Assembly (NCBI RefSeq): GCF_017316305.2
Contig: NZ_CP147250.1
Coordinates: forward strand, 2,603,001-2,667,000
DNA length: 64,000 bases
Origin: Enterococcus sp. DIV1094
GTDB lineage: Bacteria; Bacillota; Bacilli; Lactobacillales; Enterococcaceae
Reading direction: 5' to 3'
Part shown: positions 49,630 to 58,376 of the stretch, in pieces
Numbering within the stretch: position 1 is the stretch's first letter
Layout: each line of letters begins with the position of its first letter
Position numbers and translations under genes: made by a program
The notes under the pieces: generated by a model
The model's input: the letters and a program-made list of their open reading frames with translations, nothing else
Told to the model about the DNA's origin: nothing
Database searches by the model: none

Positions 49630-52600
49630 GACATATGAGGGGAATAAACAAGAAAACAACAAGCAGCAAGAGTTGTTATCGATTAAATTGAAACATGTCA
49701 GCACGAAAGAACAAGAAAAGAAAGCACTAAAAAAACGAATCCGTCTAAAAAAACATCAACAAAATTTAGCTAGAAAAAAAAGTAATAACTTACAGCTGAA
49801 AAATAGAAATATCATTGACTTCAAACAACACATGGTGAATAGCCAGGTAAGAAAAGCACCATTAGGTAAGGGCGCAACAAACAAATATTCAAAGAAAATT
49901 AGTCACTTTAAAAAGCGCCAGCTTATCACAAGAAAAAATCAGCTAAACAAAGTAAATCGAAACGAAAAACATAGTACAACTAGAGAAAAAGCATATTTCA
50001 TAAAGAATAAACATAGATCTCCTAAAGAAATCGATCATGCGCTTCTTGGAATAAAAAAAAGGCAAATTTTCCCTAATAATAGTGGAACGAGTCGACGAAA
50101 TAAGCTCTCTTCGGAAACAATCAATAAACAAAAACTAGAATCAAAAAAATTCTACCATAAGAAACAAGAAAAACTAGATAACAATGGCCTCAATCTAGCT
50201 GGAATAAAAAATACACTTACAGCAAATAAACAAACCAGAGCAAAGAAGCTTGAAGAAAAACTATTTGGTATCAAAGACAAACTTGAGCATAAACATCAGG
50301 TGTTGAGTAACTCTAAAAAAATCAAGCGATTAAAAAAGAAGACAAAGATTCCATCGAAAAAAAAGTTCAAACCTAATTTTAAAAAAAATCTAGCACAAAC
50401 AGCAATCGATACAGTTGGCAGAAATAAAGATGGTGAATTAAATATACTTGGTGTTCTTTTAGTCTTGTTTATTATTCTAAAGTTGATTCTGATGTTGCTA
50501 TCCGTCAAAGTAATGATGATTTTGGCGGTTGTCATCGTAGTGGTAGTTGTAATCGTCGCTATCTTTAATTTTATTGCCAGTATATTTACGATAAAAACAG
50601 AAGATATGGCTCTGGCAGAGGCATACGAGCATGTCACGTTTTTAGATGCTAGGAAGAATAAAGAAGTTCAACAAGTTTTTGAAGATTTTTCTGAAGATTC
50701 TGAAATTGAAGAGGTTTATTTCGTTGTAAATGGTGTAGCAAGACCAGATAATAATTTTTTGTATAGTTCTGATGCAGATACGTATCTTTACTATTTGAAT
50801 GCAAAATATGAAAACTATGATATCGATCAACGAATTTCAGCAGACAGTAATCTTTTTGGTGCAACAAGAGTTCGTGGAGAATTAGAAGGCATCCATAGAT
50901 ATACCTTTAGTTACACGACAGAAATCGAAACAAGAGAAGTTCCGATCATTTATCCTGAAGAACCAGAAGAAGACGATGGAACCGAGGAAGAGCCAGAAGA
51001 ACCAGAAGAAGGCGATGGAACCGAGGAAGAGCCAGAAGAACCAGAAGAAGGCGATGGAACCGAGGAAGAGCCAGAAGAACCAGAAGAAGGCGATGGAACC
51101 GAGGAAGAGCCAGAAGAACCAGAAGAAGGTGATGGAACCGAGGAAGAGCCAGATGAATCAGAAGAAGATGATGGAACCGAGGAAGAGCCAGATGAATCAG
51201 AAGAAAATGGCGGAACCGAGGAAGAGCCAGAAGAATCGGAAGAAGATGACGGAATCGAAGAAGTACCAGAAGGAGAAAGTGGGAACGAGGTAGAATCAGA
51301 GGAATCAGAAGTAGATGATGGAACACTGGAAGAAACAAACAATCCAGAAGAAGAAATCGAAGAATCAGAGAATGAAGAGGAAGTCTTAATAGATGAGCCG
51401 CAAACAAATAGAGACCCAAGTGAGGAACAGCCAGTTGATCCGCCGATTGAAGAAGATCGGCCAACTCATCGAACAATCAAAGTGGCATTGATCAATATTG
51501 AAATCAAGACAATCAGTCAGTTTATTGATGAAAACTCAGATACTCTCTCAGAAGAAGAACTAGATAAGTTTGGACCGATACAGGAATTAGATCGGTTTGA
51601 AAATAAAGTGTTTTTACAAAGTCCTTTTGGTATGAGTCAAGATGCAATCGTTGTTGAAAAATATGGCTATCGTGGATTAAATGAAAGAAATAAACACAAT
51701 TATATTGAATTACTAGCTGAAGCTGGTACACCAGTTTATGGACTTGACAATTCTGGCTCAGGAAGAGTTCATGCAGTTGGGAATAATTCTGTCACTATCA
51801 ATACTTCCTTAAATAAAAGAGTTGTTTTATCTCCATTAAAAAATATCAAAGTGAGAAATAGAGATTGGGTCGATGCCGATACACTGATAGGAGAAACGAC
51901 TGGGAATTTGAGGGTTGAAGTCATTGAACGTCGAACCCTTCGGCCAAATCGCAATATTTATCCGTCTGCTTATATTTTTGATTTGATATTTCAATATCCG
52001 TCTGAGATAGATGGATTTACAAATAATTCGTCAAGATCAATTTCAGGAAGTCTTAAAAACCCAGGACAAATGATTTTACAATGGGAACATCTTGTTCGAG
52101 AAGCCTGTGAAAAATACGGTATTCCAGAATATGTCAATATGATCTTGGCAATCATCCGAGTAGAGTCTGGTGGTGATGCAGAAAGATTTCCAGATATTAT
52201 GCAAGCCAGTGAATCGCAAGGTATGCCACCAAATACGATCGATGATCCAGTAACTTCTATTGATCGAGGAACTCATTATTTTGCTCAATTATTGAACAAA
52301 GCCAGAACATTGCATTTGGATGATCGTGCGGCTCTTCAAGCGTATAACTATGGAGAAGGCTTTTTAGATTGGTTAGCTAATACGAATAAACAATATAATC
52401 TACTTCATGCAGAGTTATATGCTAGAGAGAAAAGTAACAGACAGACTGTGCGTTACACACATCCAGTAGCGATTGCTCATGGATTTTCCTGGCGATATGC
52501 CTATGGAAATATGTTCTATGTACCTATTGTTACTAATTATCTCTGGCTTGAAAATTCAAGATTTCTTGAGACAGCGATCAACGAGATTGGTACTTTTCAT

Positions 52601-52978
52601 GGAGAGAAGTATTGGAGATGGTACGGTTTTGAAGGACGGGTTGAATGGTGTGCGATTTTTGTGAGCTGGGTAGCAGATCAAGTCGGTTACCTGAACCAAG
52701 AAAAAATAATAAAATCAGCAAATTGTTTAGAGATGATCAACTGGTTAACGGAAAAAGGAAACTATAGGAAAACTTCAGAGAGTTACCATCCGCAACCAGG
52801 TGATTTGATTTTCTTTGACTGGAATGGAGGTGGTACAGGGAAAGATCATGTAGGAATCGTGGAATTTACAGACGGAAATATCATACAAACCGTCGAGGGG
52901 AATACTTCCAATAAAGTAGCCAGAAGAACCTATTTCCTCAATGATCCAAGCATTTCGGGTTATGGTATTCTCCAATAA
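49622..52978 (+). CDS. PrgK-like wall hydrolase of the type IV system (lysozyme-like plus CHAP)
   Basis: 1,118 aa. Residues 1-270 are very basic (Lys/Arg rich), probably cytoplasmic; a double membrane anchor lies at about 272-328; an acidic repeat tract at about 445-600; a degenerate M23-like region at about 665-790; a lysozyme-like domain with Glu848 in IIRVESGG; and a C-terminal CHAP amidase with Cys1010 (EWCAIF) and His1076 (KDHVGIVE). It opens the peptidoglycan for the secretion channel, as PrgK and TcpG do. Both the N-terminal basic domain and the acidic spacer are unusual in size. Confidence 0.92.
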   Translation: MNETYEGNKQENNKQQELLSIKLKHVSTKEQEKKALKKRIRLKKHQQNLARKKSNNLQLKNRNIIDFKQHMVNSQVRKAPLGKGATNKYSKKISHFKKRQLITRKNQLNKVNRNEKHSTTREKAYFIKNKHRSPKEIDHALLGIKKRQIFPNNSGTSRRNKLSSETINKQKLESKKFYHKKQEKLDNNGLNLAGIKNTLTANKQTRAKKLEEKLFGIKDKLEHKHQVLSNSKKIKRLKKKTKIPSKKKFKPNFKKNLAQTAIDTVGRNKDGELNILGVLLVLFIILKLILMLLSVKVMMILAVVIVVVVVIVAIFNFIASIFTIKTEDMALAEAYEHVTFLDARKNKEVQQVFEDFSEDSEIEEVYFVVNGVARPDNNFLYSSDADTYLYYLNAKYENYDIDQRISADSNLFGATRVRGELEGIHRYTFSYTTEIETREVPIIYPEEPEEDDGTEEEPEEPEEGDGTEEEPEEPEEGDGTEEEPEEPEEGDGTEEEPEEPEEGDGTEEEPDESEEDDGTEEEPDESEENGGTEEEPEESEEDDGIEEVPEGESGNEVESEESEVDDGTLEETNNPEEEIEESENEEEVLIDEPQTNRDPSEEQPVDPPIEEDRPTHRTIKVALINIEIKTISQFIDENSDTLSEEELDKFGPIQELDRFENKVFLQSPFGMSQDAIVVEKYGYRGLNERNKHNYIELLAEAGTPVYGLDNSGSGRVHAVGNNSVTINTSLNKRVVLSPLKNIKVRNRDWVDADTLIGETTGNLRVEVIERRTLRPNRNIYPSAYIFDLIFQYPSEIDGFTNNSSRSISGSLKNPGQMILQWEHLVREACEKYGIPEYVNMILAIIRVESGGDAERFPDIMQASESQGMPPNTIDDPVTSIDRGTHYFAQLLNKARTLHLDDRAALQAYNYGEGFLDWLANTNKQYNLLHAELYAREKSNRQTVRYTHPVAIAHGFSWRYAYGNMFYVPIVTNYLWLENSRFLETAINEIGTFHGEKYWRWYGFEGRVEWCAIFVSWVADQVGYLNQEKIIKSANCLEMINWLTEKGNYRKTSESYHPQPGDLIFFDWNGGGTGKDHVGIVEFTDGNIIQTVEGNTSNKVARRTYFLNDPSISGYGILQ
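50956..51264 (+). repeat. 39-bp tandem repeat (acidic linker)
   Basis: About eight 13-codon units coding EPEEPEEGDGTEE, four nearly identical, the last ones drifting to EPDESEEDDGTEE. It forms a rod-like Glu/Pro linker outside the membrane, between the anchor and the hydrolase domains; units likely expand and contract by slippage. Confidence 0.9.
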
Positions 52979-53004
52979 AAAAGAAAAGGGCGAACAATGA
53001 AACA

Positions 53005-53934
53005 ATGAAACGATTAAAAAATATAGTTGAGTCAAAAGAAGGAAAAAGAATCGTGATAATAGCTAGTGTCATTTTCATCACAATGTTCAGTTTTATTTTC
53101 TACTCGATATTTTTTCACCGTGGGATAAATGGAAATTCAGAAACTACTGCGAGTAGTGAGCGTTTATCTTTAAGTGAACAAAGAGAAGAAGAACTGAATT
53201 TAGTAGAAAAAAACGAAGCTTTAGTTTATCGAGGAATTTGGTATTCTGATCGAGCGGATGGCATGGTTCTGGAATTAAAAAGTGACGGAACTTATCAAAG
53301 TACCAGTTGGCTCACAACAGGTCAGTATCGCTTAGTAGATACAAAACTTGTTCTAACGGACAAAGAGAAAGAGGAAGTCTCTTTTGAGCTGATGACAAGA
53401 TTTGGCGAAACGATTTTCTTTTACGAAGATAATGACAGAAATACGACCTATTTCTATCCTAATGTTGACTTGAGAGAAAAAGCGAAAGAGATGGCTGATT
53501 CTGGAGGAGAAGAAACACATGAAATGATCAGTCAAAAATGGTCGGATGTGTTAATTCAAGGTAGCTGGTCCAATACAACGATGAATAGTCATGTGTTGAT
53601 CGATTTCACAGAAGACACATACGTCCAAAGAAAAATGGAAGATGGAAAAGAAATAACTAAAATTTTTTCCTATCGAATCATTTCTGAAGATGTTTCTGAG
53701 ACTTTATGTGTGTTGGAATTATCTGTCATAGATGAGCATTCAGCAGTCAATAAATTTGAGATCACATTAGAAGAAACTCCATTTGGCTATCGCATGTATT
53801 CTCTTCCAGGAATGTTTCTATGGGTAAATGATTATGAAAAACCTCAGCAAGCCGTGCGGTTAACTCAAACAGGAGTTTTTAGAGAAAATAATTCATCTTT
53901 AGATCATTTACTTGAAAATCGCTTAAATGGCTAA
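53005..53934 (+). CDS. Membrane-anchored hypothetical protein with two beta domains
   Basis: 309 aa. One N-terminal membrane helix (about residues 18-37), then two similar beta-rich stretches, about 70-160 (RGIWYSDRADGMVLELKSDG) and about 185-290 (QGSWSNTTMNSHVLIDF), each starting with a G-x-W-[SY] turn, so perhaps an internal duplication. No family recognised; VirB8-like assembly proteins of Gram-positive systems have one helix plus an extracellular beta domain, but I cannot confirm that. AAAGGG precedes by about 14 bases. Confidence 0.78.
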   Translation: MKRLKNIVESKEGKRIVIIASVIFITMFSFIFYSIFFHRGINGNSETTASSERLSLSEQREEELNLVEKNEALVYRGIWYSDRADGMVLELKSDGTYQSTSWLTTGQYRLVDTKLVLTDKEKEEVSFELMTRFGETIFFYEDNDRNTTYFYPNVDLREKAKEMADSGGEETHEMISQKWSDVLIQGSWSNTTMNSHVLIDFTEDTYVQRKMEDGKEITKIFSYRIISEDVSETLCVLELSVIDEHSAVNKFEITLEETPFGYRMYSLPGMFLWVNDYEKPQQAVRLTQTGVFRENNSSLDHLLENRLNG

Positions 53935-53973
53935 TCGACTCTTAAAAAATTCTTCATTGAATGGAGGAGACCG

Positions 53974-56900
53974 ATGTTTTATAAAAAATATGAAGAATAT
54001 CTTAAAGAATATATAAACAAAGATATTTCAATAAAATCAGTAAAACCTCATGAAGAAAAAATATTCAATGATTTTCGTTCACAGACAGTATCAAACAACA
54101 ATCCAGAGACATTAAGAGAAGAATTTCACTTTGTACTAGATTTGATTTCTTCGAGAAAAGAAGTGGCTAAAGATAAATCAGATGATTTAAAAAAATCATT
54201 TGAAACGATGCTCCAAGACATCGATCCATCGGCTTATGATGCATTGAGGTTTTCAATTTATAAATCGAGGATGATCGTTTTAAAAGAAAATAGACGTGAG
54301 CAAGAAACAAGGACAAATGATGCGCAACCTACTTTTACGTCAAACATACCTTTACAAGCATCCGATGAATTAGCAAGACCTAAGTTAGTGGGGGAACAGG
54401 AAAAAAGATTTGCAGAACAAACAATGCAAAATAAGAGAGGCAATGTGAAGCAGGAGGGTTTTTCAAATCAGCAAATCGAAGAGAATGTCACTATGCACGA
54501 AAATTATGTACAAACTACGAATCAATCGACAAAAGTAGAGTCGCATAAAAGTCTTAAAGTGAGTGATTTAAAAGCACAATTTGAAAAAGAACCTTCTTAT
54601 AATAAAGAACCGTATTCAGCTGAAGTACCATCAGGAACAGTCAATCGATTGCGACAATACTATGAAGGTCTGAATCATTCACCATTAGAAAGAGAAACTC
54701 GAAAGTCGCCTAGATGGAGAGCCTCGCAATCAAATCATTCGGCGACCGTTCAAAATAGGAAAAATCAATCGATAGATCGACAGAGACAAAGAAATGAAGG
54801 GGCATCGTCCTACCAAAAAGCTCCTCCATTAAAAAGCACTAGCGAATTTGTACGTAGAGGAAATGAAAGCACAGTTTATACAAATAATTTATCAACCACA
54901 AATAAAGCAGAGTCCCATCAAGACGGCATGACGAAAGAAGAATTTCAAAGGCGACGAGACCAATTTGAAAATATGCCTGGACCAAGTAACGAACCACCAG
55001 TCACAGAAAGAACAAACCGAAGAGAACCGGATAATTACCAGACAGCTGCTTATCAAAATCCACCTAGGCAGCAACGAAGTAGTGAGCTAGTCCAAGAAAG
55101 CAAAGCTAGTACGATAGATAATATTGGATTAAGGGCAGACAATGCAGGATTGAGTGAAACTGGTAGGGCGAACGAAGAATTTCAAAGACGACGAGACCAA
55201 TTTGAAAATATGCCTGGACCAAGTAATGAACCACCAGTCACAGAAAGAACAAAGCAAAGAGAACCGGATAATTATCAGACTGCTACTTATCAAAATCCAC
55301 CTAGGCAACAACGAAGTAGTGAGCTAGTCCAAGAAAGCAAAGCTAGTACGATAGATAATATTGGATTAAGGGTAGACAATGCAGGATTGAGTCAAACTGG
55401 TAGGGCGGATGAAGAATTTCAAAAACGTCATGCTCGATTCGAAAACATGACTAGTACAAGTAAGGAACCATCGCTTGCAAATAAAACAAAATTGAATCAA
55501 ACCGGCTTGACGAATGAAGAATTCCAAAAGCGTCGCGCTCGATTTGAAAATCCTAGTGTAAAAAGTGATAACCGTCTTGCACCAGAATCAACGGGTCGAG
55601 TGAAGTCAGTGAGAGACCAGTTTGAAAAAACGAATGTGCATTCTAATGAACGACCAGTACCAGAATCAACGGGACGAGTGAAGGCAGCGAGAGACCAGTT
55701 TGAACATGCGAATGAGCTTCCCAATGAACGACCAGTACCAGAATCAACGGGACGAGTGAAGGCAGCGAGAGACCAGTTTGAACATGCGAATGAGCTTCCC
55801 AATGAACGACCAGTACCAGAATCAACGGGACGAGTGAAGGCAGCGAGAGATCAGTTTGAAAAAGCAAATGAGCTTTCTAATGAACGACCAGTACCAGAAT
55901 CAACGGGACGAGTGAAGGCAGCGAGGGACCGGTTTGAAAATGCAATTAACCCTCCAATCGAACGACCAGTGCCAGAATCAACGGGACGAGTGAAGGCAGC
56001 GAGGGACCGGTTTGAAAATGCAATTAACCCTCCAATCGAACGACCAGTACCAGAATCAACGGGACGAGTGAAGGCAGCGAGGGACCGGTTTGAAAATGCA
56101 ATTAACCCTCCAATCGAACGACCAGTGCCAGAATCAACGGGACGAGTGAAGGCAGCGAGGGACCGGTTTGAAAATGCAATTAACCCTCCAATCGAACGAC
56201 CAGTGCCAGAATCAACGGGACGAGTGAAGGCAGCGAGGGACCGGTTTGAAAATGCAATTAACCCTCCAATCGAACGACCAGTGCCAGAATCAACGGGACG
56301 AGTGAAGGCAGCGAGAGACCAGTTTGAACATGTGAATGAGCTTCCCAATGAACGACCAGTACCAGAATCAACGGGACGAGTGAAGGCAGCGAGGGACCAG
56401 TTTGAAAATGCAAGTAACCCTCCAACCGAACGACCAGTGCCAGAATCAACGGGTCAAGTTGAAGCGATGCGAAGGCAGTACGAGTCCAGAATTGGGAGAG
56501 AAACTGAAGCTAGTATATCTAACGGAACATTACAGCAACAAAATAGCTTGGCTAATAAGACAATTCGTCAACGCCGAGCCCAAGTTGAAAATCCTGCTGT
56601 AACAAGTAGTGATGGGCAAAAATCGGAAGAAACTGTGACAGCCGATCAGCTAGCTCGTAGAAATGAAACAAGCAACCAATCTACTGCTCCCTATACTCCT
56701 CAAACAGATCAAACAGGTATCGTTGCTGGTAACACAAAAAAAATCCGTGAATTGTTAGCTGATAAACTCAAATTTAATCCAATAGAGAAAGCACCACCTG
56801 AAACAAATACTCAAACAGATAGTTCGAACGTGCCAGTAGAGGAATCTTCCTCAGACACTCAAAACAGCCAAATGAGAAATCGGATGAGTGAAGGTGGGGA

Positions 56901-58356
56901 ACCGAAACCAACGAAACTGGATGAAGCGAGTATAGCAACTCGAGGAATGGATAAAAAGCAGTCGCAAAATGCAAATGATCCTTTAGATAAACTTGGAATG
57001 GATGCGAGTAGTGATACTTTTGGTTTAAATGAGAATGTTTCAGAAAAAGCGGATAAAGGTACAGAAACCAATTTTATGGATGACGATGTAGAGTTGCCAG
57101 GTTCAGGACCGCTTACAGAAAAAAAGAAAATCCACACAAAAAAAAGCCGAGCTATTCAAATCGGAAGAATTTTGTTGAACTTACTGCCATTAGCATCTTG
57201 GCCGTTGATCAGTATGTGGGTAACTGGTATTTTAGGTATCGTTCCAGCTTACCTTGCTATGTATGGACTACCACTAACTCTATTTATTTACGGGACTATT
57301 TTGACTGCCGTTTATGGGCCAAAACTCATCAACTATATTCGTAAACTTCGTTCTAGAATACAAACCTATCGCCAGGCAGAACGAAATCGACACAGAAACT
57401 TAGAAGGTCGAGTGATTGAGCCAAAAGAAAAATCGATTCAAAGAGAGCCCGACGTTCATAAGAAAGAATCGGCAAAAACAAAACAACAGAATCACTCATC
57501 AGAAAAAGTTAGTCCTGAAAATCCAGAAAAAGACAAATCTGTAAAGGGCTATTTTAAAAGAAATTGGAAATCTCTCGCCATCATCTTTGGTGTTGGGATA
57601 GTTGTAGCAGGGGTGGGTGTCGCACTGACACCAGTAGTAGCACCATATATATTTGCGATAGCCACCTCAACTCCTTTGTTTATGTACAAAGTAACTTCGA
57701 TTATTGCAATGGCACTTGCTGTTTCCTTTGGTGTGACTGCCTTGAGTAAAGGACTGCATGCACTACAAAGGAAGTTTTATAAAAAAGAAGATCAATCATT
57801 AGAAACGACGACACAAAAAGAAACAATCGAAAAAAATTCTATAGAGGTAGACAAGAATTTTGATAAATCCTATGAAAAAGTAGATAAGGATGATCGTGCA
57901 CCTACCCATGATAATTCTTCAATAAAAAGTGCTGGATTCAAAGAAGATGGAATAAAAATTGCTAGTACTGAAACGAAATCACTAGAAAAAAGTCCATATG
58001 CATGGGTCTATGGTCAAGAGACAGAAAATAAAACCCCAAATGAATCGAATCGTTCAAGTCGGTCGAATTCGTTCAATACTCATGAAACACTTCATGTGAA
58101 AGCGGATATTCATGAGCCACCATCACAATCATCTTGTGAAAACCGTACGAAAAATCAATTAGGTGAAGCCGCAAGACATCGGTCGGATAATACAAAATCT
58201 GAAAGTAATCCACAGATTGCTGAACAGAATAAAGGAATCAATCGTCAGCCGGCCGTCAAAGAAGCATTTGATTCAATCAAACAAAAAGCAATTTCAAAGA
58301 GTAATAATGTCAGTGGCAAGCCCCTACTGAAAGGTCAAATATCTTTTGAAAAATAA
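53974..58356 (+). CDS. Giant repeat protein with two membrane regions
   Basis: 1,460 aa, start ATG after GGAGGAG. An N-terminal helical part (1 to about 105, acidic and basic) is followed by a long hydrophilic tract with two 79-residue repeats (about 322-479) and a twelve-unit 26-residue array (about 533-845). Hydrophobic blocks lie at about 1065-1119 and 1198-1262, each long enough for two helices, then a charged tail. Nearly all repeats carry R-x-x-[FY]-E, as in AARDQFE. There is no signal peptide, so the repeats likely face the cytoplasm. No family recognised; its place in the transfer operon suggests a role in substrate or machine handling, which is inference. Confidence 0.85.
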   Translation: MFYKKYEEYLKEYINKDISIKSVKPHEEKIFNDFRSQTVSNNNPETLREEFHFVLDLISSRKEVAKDKSDDLKKSFETMLQDIDPSAYDALRFSIYKSRMIVLKENRREQETRTNDAQPTFTSNIPLQASDELARPKLVGEQEKRFAEQTMQNKRGNVKQEGFSNQQIEENVTMHENYVQTTNQSTKVESHKSLKVSDLKAQFEKEPSYNKEPYSAEVPSGTVNRLRQYYEGLNHSPLERETRKSPRWRASQSNHSATVQNRKNQSIDRQRQRNEGASSYQKAPPLKSTSEFVRRGNESTVYTNNLSTTNKAESHQDGMTKEEFQRRRDQFENMPGPSNEPPVTERTNRREPDNYQTAAYQNPPRQQRSSELVQESKASTIDNIGLRADNAGLSETGRANEEFQRRRDQFENMPGPSNEPPVTERTKQREPDNYQTATYQNPPRQQRSSELVQESKASTIDNIGLRVDNAGLSQTGRADEEFQKRHARFENMTSTSKEPSLANKTKLNQTGLTNEEFQKRRARFENPSVKSDNRLAPESTGRVKSVRDQFEKTNVHSNERPVPESTGRVKAARDQFEHANELPNERPVPESTGRVKAARDQFEHANELPNERPVPESTGRVKAARDQFEKANELSNERPVPESTGRVKAARDRFENAINPPIERPVPESTGRVKAARDRFENAINPPIERPVPESTGRVKAARDRFENAINPPIERPVPESTGRVKAARDRFENAINPPIERPVPESTGRVKAARDRFENAINPPIERPVPESTGRVKAARDQFEHVNELPNERPVPESTGRVKAARDQFENASNPPTERPVPESTGQVEAMRRQYESRIGRETEASISNGTLQQQNSLANKTIRQRRAQVENPAVTSSDGQKSEETVTADQLARRNETSNQSTAPYTPQTDQTGIVAGNTKKIRELLADKLKFNPIEKAPPETNTQTDSSNVPVEESSSDTQNSQMRNRMSEGGEPKPTKLDEASIATRGMDKKQSQNANDPLDKLGMDASSDTFGLNENVSEKADKGTETNFMDDDVELPGSGPLTEKKKIHTKKSRAIQIGRILLNLLPLASWPLISMWVTGILGIVPAYLAMYGLPLTLFIYGTILTAVYGPKLINYIRKLRSRIQTYRQAERNRHRNLEGRVIEPKEKSIQREPDVHKKESAKTKQQNHSSEKVSPENPEKDKSVKGYFKRNWKSLAIIFGVGIVVAGVGVALTPVVAPYIFAIATSTPLFMYKVTSIIAMALAVSFGVTALSKGLHALQRKFYKKEDQSLETTTQKETIEKNSIEVDKNFDKSYEKVDKDDRAPTHDNSSIKSAGFKEDGIKIASTETKSLEKSPYAWVYGQETENKTPNESNRSSRSNSFNTHETLHVKADIHEPPSQSSCENRTKNQLGEAARHRSDNTKSESNPQIAEQNKGINRQPAVKEAFDSIKQKAISKSNNVSGKPLLKGQISFEK
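54937..55410 (+). repeat. Two 237-bp direct repeats inside the giant protein
   Basis: Units 54937-55173 and 55174-55410, each opening with codons EEFQRRRDQFENMPGPSNEP; near-identical. A third degenerate start at 55411 (EEFQKRHARFEN) and a fourth near 55518 show the same R-x-[RQ]-FEN core. Confidence 0.9.
55648..56427 (+). repeat. 78-bp tandem repeat array, ten units
   Basis: Ten 26-codon units in register at 78-base steps from 55648, with degenerate units before (from about 55570) and after (56428). The unit core is ERPVPESTGRVKAARD. Five adjacent units (55882-56271) end in NAINPPI; the flanking ones end in HANELPN, KANELSN, HVNELPN and NASNPPT, a pattern that suggests local duplication of one unit. 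Confidence 0.95.
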
Positions 58357-58376
58357 AAAATACGGAGAGAGATTCA

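Noticed and set aside
52997..53008. ATG-AAA-CAA-TGA before the 309-aa gene as a mini-ORF for coupling
   Set aside because: Three codons only; it may just be a chance repeat of the AATGAAAC stretch at the real start.
55851..56348. Minus-strand frame of 165 codons and similar ones in the 78-bp array
   Set aside because: The repeat simply lacks stops in that frame. No start signal, and the plus-strand gene explains the sequence.
55648..56427. Regular 78-bp repeats considered as a CRISPR array
   Set aside because: There are no unique spacers, the period is codon-exact (26 codons), the array is inside a coding frame and no cas gene is near.
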